From RCC1774 sp050330855 (GTDB lineage Bacteria > Cyanobacteriota > Cyanobacteriia > Thermosynechococcales > Thermosynechococcaceae), in assembly GCA_050330855.1 (NCBI GenBank), contig JBHJNL010000070.1, positions 7,709 through 71,708 on the forward strand: a DNA stretch of 64,000 nt, read 5' to 3'. Within the stretch, counting starts at the first letter, position 1, and every line of letters begins with the position of its first letter. The notes under the pieces are model-generated. The model did not search any database. It saw only the letters and a program-made list of their open reading frames with translations, and had not been told where the DNA came from. The position numbers and the translations under genes are program-made. Below, piece by piece: positions 26,881-34,537 of the stretch.

Positions 26881-27975
26881 TCAAGAAGACTTTTGCGATC
26901 TCCGAAAATCTTGCCACCAGACAAAGGCCAGTGTCGCCACCGTTAGCGGAATCACAACCTGGCCGAGCACGGTACTATACATTGGCAAAATGTCGTGGTG
27001 AGCGGTTGCCAGAATTAAGTAGGCCGTATAGGCAATGTAATAGCCGATAAATAACCCTCCCTCCCAGCGGCAAATCAAGTTGCCGGTAAAGAAGATCGGG
27101 AAGCAAATAACCGCTACGGCAATCATGACGGGAATGTCAAACCGCAGCGCAGAACTGGCGACTTGCACCCCGGTGGGACTTGCGATCGCCGCGACACCTA
27201 ACACTGCCAAAATATTAAAAATATTGCTCCCTACCACATTCCCCACCGCGATATCACGCTCTCCGCGAAAGCTCGCGATAACTGAGGTGGCTAACTCTGG
27301 CAAAGAGGTCCCGGCAGCGACGATGGTTAACCCAATAATCAACTGACTCACCCCAAAGGATTCAGCCAACGCCGTTGAACTTGAAATCAGCCAGTTAGAC
27401 CCTAGCGCTAACAACAGCAGCCCTCCGGCGATCAAAGCTAGATTGATTAGCCACTGCAGACCGGGCCTGCTGGCCTGAAAGCTATATTCCTGGGCATATT
27501 CTTCCTGAACTTCTGTGTTTGATTCCTGACGGCTTTGCCAAATCAAAAAGAGGGTATATCCGATTCCCCCCATAAATAAGAAGACGCCTTCAGCCCGATT
27601 TAAGATACCATCCAAGCTTAAGAGCTGCAAAAGGAGAGACACCCCAATCATAATGGGCACGTCGAGTCGAATCAGTTGCTGATTCACAATCAGGGGCGTT
27701 ACCAAAGCAGAAAGCCCCAACACAAATAAAACGTTGAAAATATTGCTGCCCACAACATTGCCAAGGGCAATATCAGCGTTGCCGCTCAGGCTAGACTGCA
27801 AGCTAACAAACATCTCTGGGGCACTGGTTCCATAGGCAACAATGGTTAGACCAATGATCAGAGGCGATATGCCCAGCATTGCCGCTAGGCGGACTGCGCC
27901 CCGCACCAATCCTTCGGCTCCGAGCACTAATAGAACAAGTCCGGCAATGAGTTCAACAATAGTCTGAATGCTCAT
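26881..27975 (-). CDS. Calcium/sodium antiporter (CaCA superfamily, YrbG-like)
   Basis: A 364-residue inner-membrane cation exchanger with about ten membrane segments arranged as two inverted halves. Both alpha-repeats are intact: GTSAPEMFVSLQSSLSG with ALGNVVGSNIFN (about 50-82), and GTSLPELATSVIASFRGE with VGNVVGSNIFN (about 222-258). It exchanges Ca2+ (or another cation) for Na+ or H+. A 113-bp diverged piece of a second copy is present at 34276-34388, on the other side of the metal-efflux cluster and in the same orientation. Confidence 0.93.
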   Translation of the reverse strand: MSIQTIVELIAGLVLLVLGAEGLVRGAVRLAAMLGISPLIIGLTIVAYGTSAPEMFVSLQSSLSGNADIALGNVVGSNIFNVLFVLGLSALVTPLIVNQQLIRLDVPIMIGVSLLLQLLSLDGILNRAEGVFLFMGGIGYTLFLIWQSRQESNTEVQEEYAQEYSFQASRPGLQWLINLALIAGGLLLLALGSNWLISSSTALAESFGVSQLIIGLTIVAAGTSLPELATSVIASFRGERDIAVGNVVGSNIFNILAVLGVAAIASPTGVQVASSALRFDIPVMIAVAVICFPIFFTGNLICRWEGGLFIGYYIAYTAYLILATAHHDILPMYSTVLGQVVIPLTVATLAFVWWQDFRRSQKSS

Positions 27976-28216
27976 ATTTGTTTTTGTGGCACTAATAACT
28001 GGGTTCCGTCTTTAAATCTTGCATGTCTAGGCTAACTTTGCCCTAATCGCCTTGGCTGAGTAATGTGAATTAAATAAGCTGTCGAGAGAGAAGAGATATA
28101 CAGATTGTAGTGACTGGGGCTGTCCAATCGGCTGAGCTGAGCGGCGGCAAACGATATTAGCATCCCCAAAGGATATCTCACCTGTCCGCTTCAGCACGTT
28201 TTTGTACTCCTTTCGC

Positions 28217-29626
28217 CTAGCAATGGTCATCGCTTGACAATTCCCGGCAGGTTGCTGGTTGATGCATACAGGCAAGATGGATTGTAAACAAACTACCTAT
28301 GCCAAGTTCACTGGTAACCGTGAGGGGAGCTTGATGCTGTTGGGCGATCGCATGGGCAATCGCTAATCCTAAACCTGTGCCACCCGTTTTGCGAGAACGA
28401 TTGCTATCGACACGGTAAAACCGCTCAAAAATACGAGATTGCTCACTGGGCGCAATGCCAATACCTGTATCTTTTACGGTGATGGATGCAGTGCGATCGT
28501 AGAACTTTAAACTTAGCATCACTGAACCACCAGCAGGAGTGTAGGTGAGCGCATTAGCAATCAAGTTTGAAACTAGACGATAGAGCTGTGATTCATGGCC
28601 CAGAACATAGATGTCGTCGTCAGGAACGTGGCTCGTTAAGTGGATGTCAGCAGCCGTCGCCAGCTCTAAAAATTCTTCGTTCAAATCGCTAACTAAATCG
28701 TTTAGGCAACAGGGCTGCAATGATTTTGGTAATGAACTTTGCTCAAGGCTGGTCAAAAACAGTAAGTCTGCAATCAAATGGCTCAGCCGTCTTCCCTGTC
28801 GTTCAACCGTATGGAGCATCATGGGGATATCTTGTTGATTCGAAGAAGGTAAGCGTAGAATCGCTTCCACCGTTGCTAAGAGACTCGCAAGGGGCGATCT
28901 CAGCTCGTGGGCGGCATTGGCCGTGAACTGCTGCTGCTGCTGATAAGACTGATAAATCGGCTGCATCGCCAATCCTGAAAGCCACCAACTGGAGACGGCA
29001 ACTAAACCCAGAGCAACCGGAAGCCCGATCACCAAAATCCATTGAATTCGCTCAGTTTCAGCATCAAAAGATGCTAAGGTACGCCCAATCTGTAAATAAC
29101 CCCAGGATGAATCAGTACCGGCGGAATTGGCTTGATGATCAGCATTGGCACCATGCAAGATCGTGATGAATTGGTGGTAGCGAATTCCATTCGCTGTGCG
29201 GAAGGTTTGCCAAGGGTTGCGGTTAAGCGTTTTGGGAAGCGATGGGGGCTGATTGGGGGAAAAGGCCAAGAGTTTTCCCTGATGATCGAATAGACGAATA
29301 TAGTAGGTGCTGCGATCGCTGATGCCAATTGTATGACGTTGAATGAGAGTGGGTCTGGTGTTGCAAACTTGTCCAACCAAACACAAATCAGGGAAAATCT
29401 GCTGCAAAACCGTCGTTGGATCATCTGAAGCAGGTAGCCGGGGTTCCAGGCTGTCATGCAGCGTTCCTGCAATCGACTCAATTTCCCGTTCCAAAGCTGT
29501 CCAGTTTGCCTGAACCAGCGCTCGATACATACCCAATCCAGATACGCTTAAAATCACCCCCATCACCAGCGCATACCAAAGTGCTAACCGAGTACGGCTG
29601 CGGCGAAAAAGTTGGCGGCTATCCAT
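28217..29626 (-). CDS. Sensor histidine kinase (NrsS/RppB-like)
   Basis: A 469-residue membrane sensor with two membrane segments (about 15-37 and 196-219) around a periplasmic loop that contains a Cys pair in PDLCLVGQVC. Kinase features follow: AAHELRSPLASL (phospho-acceptor His), NLIANALTYTP (N box), DTGIGIAP and RKTGGTGLGLAI (G boxes). It begins 12 bp after the response-regulator stop, so the two are one operon. Synechocystis NrsS/RppB has this layout and controls a nickel RND efflux operon; the divergent RND genes here support a metal- or redox-sensing role. The Cys/His-rich end of the protein could bind metal. Confidence 0.9.
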   Translation of the reverse strand: MDSRQLFRRSRTRLALWYALVMGVILSVSGLGMYRALVQANWTALEREIESIAGTLHDSLEPRLPASDDPTTVLQQIFPDLCLVGQVCNTRPTLIQRHTIGISDRSTYYIRLFDHQGKLLAFSPNQPPSLPKTLNRNPWQTFRTANGIRYHQFITILHGANADHQANSAGTDSSWGYLQIGRTLASFDAETERIQWILVIGLPVALGLVAVSSWWLSGLAMQPIYQSYQQQQQFTANAAHELRSPLASLLATVEAILRLPSSNQQDIPMMLHTVERQGRRLSHLIADLLFLTSLEQSSLPKSLQPCCLNDLVSDLNEEFLELATAADIHLTSHVPDDDIYVLGHESQLYRLVSNLIANALTYTPAGGSVMLSLKFYDRTASITVKDTGIGIAPSEQSRIFERFYRVDSNRSRKTGGTGLGLAIAHAIAQQHQAPLTVTSELGIGSLFTIHLACMHQPATCRELSSDDHC

Positions 29627-29638
29627 GACGGGAAAGAC

Positions 29639-30331
29639 TCATAAGGATGTGTTGAAGCGATAGCCCTGACCGGGAATCGTCTCAATAGGGCAGTCACAGC
29701 TATAGCTGGCTAGCTTTCGTCGCAACAGACGCATTTGGGCCGCGACGACATTGCTAATCGGTTCTTCGTCTAGATCCCAGAGTTGATACCGAATTTTGCT
29801 ACCGGCAATAATGCGATCGGGATTTTGCATCAGGTAAGCGAGGATCTGAAATTCCTTGGTGGTTAAGGGAATCGTTTGAGGTGCTTGATCTGACCCAATA
29901 CACAATGCATTGTTGCCATAATCCAGCGTAAATGCATCAATGGTGAGGTTTTGGGGCTTGAGTTGGGGCGATCTCCGTTGCAGGGCGCGTAATCGGGCGA
30001 GTAGTTCCTCCATGACAAATGGCTTGACCAAATAATCATCGGCTCCAGCGTCCAGCCCTGCCACGCGGTTTTCAGGTTGGCCTAGGGCGGTGAGCATCAG
30101 GACGGGTAAAGGATTTTGGTGCAATCTGAGTCGCTGACATAATTCTAGCCCTGACAGCTCTGGGATCAGCCAATCCACGATTGCCACGCTGTAATCTGTC
30201 CACTGGCTCTCCAGACAATGCCATGCTTGAGCGCCATCTGGCACCCAATCCACCACATATTTTTCACTGACTAAGACTTGCTTAATCGCCCGTCCCAAAT
30301 CGACTTCATCTTCCACCAGCAGAATTCGCAT
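29639..30331 (-). CDS. OmpR/PhoB-type response regulator (NrsR/RppA-like)
   Basis: A 230-residue two-domain regulator. Receiver (1-120): LLVEDEVDLG acid pocket, phospho-acceptor Asp in VAIVDWLIPELSG (about 53), MLTALG and the conserved Lys in DDYLVKPF. The winged-helix DNA-binding domain (about 130-228) shows LTTKEFQILAYLMQNPDRII and ends GQGYRFNT. It is first in the operon with its kinase and divergent from the RND genes. A tandem 11-bp repeat in the shared intergenic region is a plausible binding site. Confidence 0.93.
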   Translation of the reverse strand: MRILLVEDEVDLGRAIKQVLVSEKYVVDWVPDGAQAWHCLESQWTDYSVAIVDWLIPELSGLELCQRLRLHQNPLPVLMLTALGQPENRVAGLDAGADDYLVKPFVMEELLARLRALQRRSPQLKPQNLTIDAFTLDYGNNALCIGSDQAPQTIPLTTKEFQILAYLMQNPDRIIAGSKIRYQLWDLDEEPISNVVAAQMRLLRRKLASYSCDCPIETIPGQGYRFNTSL

Positions 30332-30379
30332 TGCCTCAAGGGAATCAACGGCAAGCTTGATTTTACCGAAACCTCTTCC

Positions 30380-30401
30380 ATTTCACCTGGATTTCATCTG
30401 C
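30380..30401. promoter_or_regulatory. Tandem 11-bp direct repeat, likely response-regulator operator
   Basis: ATTTCACCTGG is followed directly by ATTTCATCTGC (8 of the first 10 positions and 9 of 11 overall match). OmpR/PhoB-family regulators bind as dimers to adjacent direct repeats of about 10-11 bp. The site is about 50 bp from the regulator's start codon on one side and about 55 bp from the RND adaptor start on the other, so it could serve both promoters. Confidence 0.5.
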
Positions 30402-30454
30402 TCTTTGGCAAACTACAAAAGATTTTTTAAGCCGCGTCATTGTGAGGAAGTATC

Positions 30455-31135
30455 ATGAAACCCCTTCAGATAGCCAGCTCTATTCTTGCCGTCAGTTTAG
30501 TTGTCGGTACACCCAACCCTGTGTTTGCCCACGTTGGGCATGGCGATGAATTTCAGGCAGAAGGGGGAATTAATCGGGTTGCAGTGAATGCCGAGAATGA
30601 TTCCCTACTAGGGATTGAGGTCAACCCCATTGAGCCAGCCTCTGATGGGAGCGCGGCTGTTCTCATCCCTGCTACGGCGTTAGTGGATGCCAACGGTAAA
30701 CAACTGGTGTTTGTCCAATATAAGGATTTCTACGAGCCAGTTCCGGTTACCACAGGCGCGACCCAGGGCGACCTAATTGAAGTCACTCAGGGATTATCTG
30801 TTAAAGAAAAACTCGTGACTCAGGGTAGTTTGTCGCTCTATGCAGAATCTCGCAAAACCCAAAATACTGCTGAGACCGCTGCGTCACCTCCAGATGCGGT
30901 TGCGTCTCCTCAGACCCATGCTCAGGCCGATGCCGAGGGCATCCCCCATAGCCACGATGGCAAGGGCGATCTTGTCTCACAGGCCGATGAAACGGCTCCT
31001 CAATCGAGCGGATTCCCGATGGGGATTTTAGCTGCAGTTGCGGGGGGGATAGCAGTGTTAGTCGGGGTGTTCGCCTTCGTCGGGGGTGGAAGCAAAAAGA
31101 AAGGCACCCTTTCTAACAAAAAAGGGGACTACTAA
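30455..31135 (+). CDS. Shortened RND periplasmic adaptor (CzcB/CusB-like) with C-terminal membrane segment
   Basis: A 226-residue exported protein with a signal peptide (1-25). A His-containing segment (HVGHGDEF) follows, then LLGIEVNPIEPAS, and then a segment like the membrane-proximal domain of CzcB-type adaptors (LIPATALVDANGKQLVFVQ, VPVTTGATQGDLIEV, GLSVKEKLVTQGSL). The lipoyl, hairpin and barrel parts that normally lie between these are absent. A His-rich linker (IPHSHDGKGD) and a C-terminal hydrophobic helix (about 187-209) with a Lys tail follow. It begins the operon; the RND pump starts 6 bp after its stop. It may be a reduced adaptor or a metal chaperone for the pump. Confidence 0.75.
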   Translation: MKPLQIASSILAVSLVVGTPNPVFAHVGHGDEFQAEGGINRVAVNAENDSLLGIEVNPIEPASDGSAAVLIPATALVDANGKQLVFVQYKDFYEPVPVTTGATQGDLIEVTQGLSVKEKLVTQGSLSLYAESRKTQNTAETAASPPDAVASPQTHAQADAEGIPHSHDGKGDLVSQADETAPQSSGFPMGILAAVAGGIAVLVGVFAFVGGGSKKKGTLSNKKGDY

Positions 31136-31141
31136 TTTAAG

Positions 31142-34100
31142 ATGCTCAACTCAATTCTGAATCAAACGCTGAAAAATTCGATTGCTCAGCGGTGGCTGAT
31201 CGTTGTGGGTGCCATTCTGGTGACCGTGTGGGGCGTTTTCACCATCACTCAAATGCCATTGGATGTGTTCCCGGAATTTGCTCCGCCCCAGGTCGATATT
31301 CAGACTGAAGCGACAGGTCTGGCTCCTGAAGAAGTCGAGTCACAAATTACGGTGCCGATTGAAAGCGCAGTGAATGGTTTGCCAGGGGTGACCACTGTGC
31401 GATCGTCCTCCAAGGTGGGGCTATCGATGGTGCAGGTCGTGTTTGACCAGGATGCCGATATTTATAAAGCACGGCAGTCAGTTACAGAAAGGCTGCAACA
31501 GGTCACCAGTCAGTTGCCTGAAGGCGCTCATCCACCCGAGATTTCGCCCTTAGCATCGCCACTGGGCACCGTTTTGCAGTACGCCTTCACGGTGAACGGG
31601 CAGGGACAAACGTCGCTGATGGATCTGCGCCGCATCGTCGAAGTCACCCTCAGCAACCAAATTCTATCCGTGCCGGGAGTCACCGATGTCACGATTTACG
31701 GTGGCGATGAGCGTCAGGAGCAGGTGTTGGTTGATCCGGCAAAACTGCGATCGCGCAATGTTTCCCTCACTGAAGTTACCAACGCCGCTAGAGGAGCAAA
31801 TTCCAATGCCCCTGGTGGCTTTCTCATTGGTGGGGGACAAGAACTTTTGGTGCGCGGCATAGGTCAGGTGCAATCGATCTCCGATTTGCAAACGTCCGTT
31901 GTCAAAGTCAAGGATGGTCAACCCATCTTGCTCAAAGATGTCGCCGAGGTCAAAACCGGAGCTGCCTTGAAGCGCGGTGATGGCAGCTTTAATGGGCAGC
32001 TTGCGGTGGTGATGATGGTGAACAAACAACCCAATGTCGATACGCCCACCGTCACCAAAGCCGTCGAAGCAGTGATGCAATCCTTGCAGCCCAACTTTCC
32101 TGCCGATGTTCAATTGGCACAAACGTTTCGGCAAGCTAATTTTATTGATACTGCCGTTGGCAATGTCAGCGCGTCTCTAGTGCAAGGCATCGTCATTGTT
32201 TCAGTAATCATGCTGCTGTTCTTGATGAATTGGCGCACGGCAATGATTACGCTGAGCGCGATTCCATTATCTTTGTTGATCGGGTTGATGTTCATGAAAG
32301 CTTTCGGCTTGGGCATTAATACCATGACGCTGGGGGGATTAGTCGTTGCCATTGGCTCGGTCGTCGATGACTCGATTGTCGATATGGAAAACTGCTATCG
32401 TGGCCTGCGAACCAACCAGGCACAGGGTAATCCCAAACACCCATTCCAGGTTGTGTATGACACCTCAGTAGAGGTGCGGTTGTCGGTGGTTTTTTCCACG
32501 GTGATTATCATCGTGGTCTTTGCGCCAATCTTCAGCTTGACAGGGGTAGAGGGACGAATTTTTGCGCCGATGGGCTTCGCCTATTTGCTCTCAATTGCCG
32601 CTTCGACGCTGGTTGCCATGACGCTTTCCCCTGCTCTTTGTGCGATTCTGCTGGCGAATCAAACCCTGCCCCAGGAAGGCACCTTTGTTTCACGTTGGGC
32701 TGAGCGGCTGTATCGTCCCTTGCTGAACCTATCGATGCGATCTCCTCAAATTATTCTAGGGGTGGCGCTGGCGACATTGGTGGCGGCTTGTGCGCTCGTC
32801 CCCTCTCTGGGACGGGTTTTTCTACCAGAATTCCAAGAAAAATCGATGGTCAACTCGATGGTGTTGTTCCCTGGTGTGTCCCTGGATATGACCAATCGGG
32901 CTGGGATGGCCCTTGCCAAGTCACTTCAGGATAATCCGCTGTATGAGTGGGTGCAGGTGCGATCAGGACGGACCCCTGGGGATGCCGATGGGGCAGGCGT
33001 TAGCATGGCACACGTCGATGTGGAACTGAGCGACTTGGCACTTAAAGACCGAGAAGCGAGTGTTCAACAACTGCGCGAGGAATTTCTCAAGTTGCCCGGA
33101 GTTGCGCCAAATATTGGCGGATTTATTTCCCATCGCATGGATGAAGTGCTGTCTGGGGTGAGAAGCGCGATCGCAGTAAAAATCTTTGGTCCTGATTTAG
33201 CTGAACTCCGCAAGATTGGAGAACAAGTCCGTGATGTTATTCAGCCGATTGCTGGAGTGGTAGACCTGCAGCTTGAACCTCAACTGCCCATTCGTCAGGT
33301 GCAAATTCAATACGATCGTGGGGCAGCAGCGACCTATGGATTGAGCATGGAGCAACTGTCAGGCGTAGTAGAAACGGCTTTGAATGGTCAAGTCGTATCG
33401 CAAGTCCCCGAAAACCAGCAGTTGATCGATATTGTTGTTTCCTTGCCAGAATCAGCTCGCAGTAATTTAGATGCGATTCGCGCTATTCCTTTGTCTACTC
33501 CCACGGGCAAAAATATTCCACTCAGCACCGTTGCCAAAGTAGATTACGGCATGGGAGCAAATGTCGTGAATCGGGAAGATGTTTCTCGGCTGATTGTCGT
33601 TTCAGCGAATGTGGCTGAGCGTGACCTGGGCAGCGTGGTGGGTGATATTCAAGCTCAAATTCAGGAAAAGGTACAGTTACCCAGTGGCTACTTTATCCAG
33701 TACGGTGGACAATTTGAGGCAGAGCAAAATGCCACGAATAACCTGCTGATTTTTAGCATCCTGGCAGCAGTCGTGATTGCAGTGTTGATGTTCTTCTCAG
33801 TGAAGTCTCTACCGGCCACAATCGCCATCATGATTAACCTACCATTGGCGCTGGTGGGAGGGATTGTTTCGATTGCGCTGACGGGTGGTGTGATATCGAT
33901 TGCATCTCTGATTGGCTTCATCACCTTATTTGGTGTTGCCGTCCGCAATGGCTTGCTGTTGGTAGATAACTACAACAATAAATTTGCCCAGGGAATGCAC
34001 CTGAAAGATGTGATTGTTAGCGGGTCTATGGAGCGGATTAATGCCATCCTGATGACGGCCCTGACGTCAGCACTGGGAATGCTGCCGTTGGCGATCGCTA

Positions 34101-34312
34101 GGGGAGCTGGGAACGAAATTTTACAACCGTTAGCGATCGTGGTGTTAGGTGGTTTGTTTACCTCCACAGCGTTAACGCTGTTGGTCATTCCTGCCATCTA
34201 CGCTAAATTTGGCAAGCGCTTGATGCCCAAACAAAAAGTTACTGCAGGTAAGCCGAGTTTTCCCGTAAATGCAATACCACAGCAGCAACCACCAGCACAG
34301 ACAAAATATTGA
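31142..34312 (+). CDS. Heavy-metal RND efflux transporter (CusA/CzcA family)
   Basis: A 1056-residue proton-driven trimeric inner-membrane pump exporting metal ions. The N-terminus QMPLDVFPEFAPPQVDIQTE is typical of the HME group. The fourth membrane segment carries VVDDSIVDMENCYR (near 408), with the proton-relay Asp and Glu. Twelve membrane segments and two large periplasmic loops are evident. Closest in type to NrsA/CzcA pumps of cyanobacteria. Metal specificity cannot be read from the sequence. The last residues (after about 1040) are encoded by sequence that, on the other strand, is a remnant of the antiporter gene, so the C-terminal tail looks secondarily acquired. Confidence 0.93.
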   Translation: MLNSILNQTLKNSIAQRWLIVVGAILVTVWGVFTITQMPLDVFPEFAPPQVDIQTEATGLAPEEVESQITVPIESAVNGLPGVTTVRSSSKVGLSMVQVVFDQDADIYKARQSVTERLQQVTSQLPEGAHPPEISPLASPLGTVLQYAFTVNGQGQTSLMDLRRIVEVTLSNQILSVPGVTDVTIYGGDERQEQVLVDPAKLRSRNVSLTEVTNAARGANSNAPGGFLIGGGQELLVRGIGQVQSISDLQTSVVKVKDGQPILLKDVAEVKTGAALKRGDGSFNGQLAVVMMVNKQPNVDTPTVTKAVEAVMQSLQPNFPADVQLAQTFRQANFIDTAVGNVSASLVQGIVIVSVIMLLFLMNWRTAMITLSAIPLSLLIGLMFMKAFGLGINTMTLGGLVVAIGSVVDDSIVDMENCYRGLRTNQAQGNPKHPFQVVYDTSVEVRLSVVFSTVIIIVVFAPIFSLTGVEGRIFAPMGFAYLLSIAASTLVAMTLSPALCAILLANQTLPQEGTFVSRWAERLYRPLLNLSMRSPQIILGVALATLVAACALVPSLGRVFLPEFQEKSMVNSMVLFPGVSLDMTNRAGMALAKSLQDNPLYEWVQVRSGRTPGDADGAGVSMAHVDVELSDLALKDREASVQQLREEFLKLPGVAPNIGGFISHRMDEVLSGVRSAIAVKIFGPDLAELRKIGEQVRDVIQPIAGVVDLQLEPQLPIRQVQIQYDRGAAATYGLSMEQLSGVVETALNGQVVSQVPENQQLIDIVVSLPESARSNLDAIRAIPLSTPTGKNIPLSTVAKVDYGMGANVVNREDVSRLIVVSANVAERDLGSVVGDIQAQIQEKVQLPSGYFIQYGGQFEAEQNATNNLLIFSILAAVVIAVLMFFSVKSLPATIAIMINLPLALVGGIVSIALTGGVISIASLIGFITLFGVAVRNGLLLVDNYNNKFAQGMHLKDVIVSGSMERINAILMTALTSALGMLPLAIARGAGNEILQPLAIVVLGGLFTSTALTLLVIPAIYAKFGKRLMPKQKVTAGKPSFPVNAIPQQQPPAQTKY

Positions 34313-34388
34313 AAACATTGCTGCTGACAACATTGCCAAGGGAAATATCAGTATTGCCGCTGAGGCTGGACTGCAGGTTAACAAACAT
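34276..34388 (-). pseudogene. 113-bp remnant of a Ca/Na antiporter gene
   Basis: Aligned without gaps to 27701-27813 inside the intact antiporter gene; I count 94 of 113 identical bases. On the minus strand it still reads MFVNLQSSLSGNTDISLGNV, matching MFVSLQSSLSGNADIALGNV of the intact protein, followed by a VFNIL-type segment. Similarity ends sharply on both sides. It overlaps the 3' end of the RND pump gene in antisense. Together with the intact copy it forms direct repeats around the metal-efflux cluster. Confidence 0.85.
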
Positions 34389-34391
34389 AGT

Positions 34392-34441
34392 CTCGAACGA
34401 AGCCGGGAAATCCCCCGTACTTCAGTCGAGGGAGTAGTCAA
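34392..34441 (+). mobile_element. Possible right-end remnant of an IS200/IS605-type element
   Basis: The stretch contains CCCCCGTACTTCAGTCGAGG, a hairpin-forming sequence preceded by GAAGCCGGGAAAT and followed by GAGTAGTCAA. This resembles the 3' ends of cyanobacterial TnpB-bearing IS200/IS605 elements, from memory of such ends. No transposase or tnpB reading frame is left. It begins a few bases after the antiporter remnant stops, which suggests a recombination or insertion scar. Confidence 0.35.
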
Positions 34442-34537
34442 TAATAAGCGGACAGGGGCGAGTTTTGAACCCGGACATAGCCGTGATCGCGGGTCAATGC
34501 TACGTCTGGGTAGCATCATGATGGGGGATGCGCTTCT

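Noticed and set aside
28027..28275. 82-codon minus-strand frame after the sensor kinase
   Set aside because: It overlaps the 3' end of the kinase gene in another frame and shows no domain or conserved composition.
31664..32134. 156-codon minus-strand frame inside the RND pump gene
   Set aside because: Fully antisense to a well-supported membrane transporter; His/Asp-rich composition mirrors the complementary codons.
34455..34530. Possible tRNA-like sequence (GGGTTCAAAACTCGCCC on the minus strand)
   Set aside because: A T-loop-like stretch is present, but no acceptor, D or anticodon stem can be formed around it.
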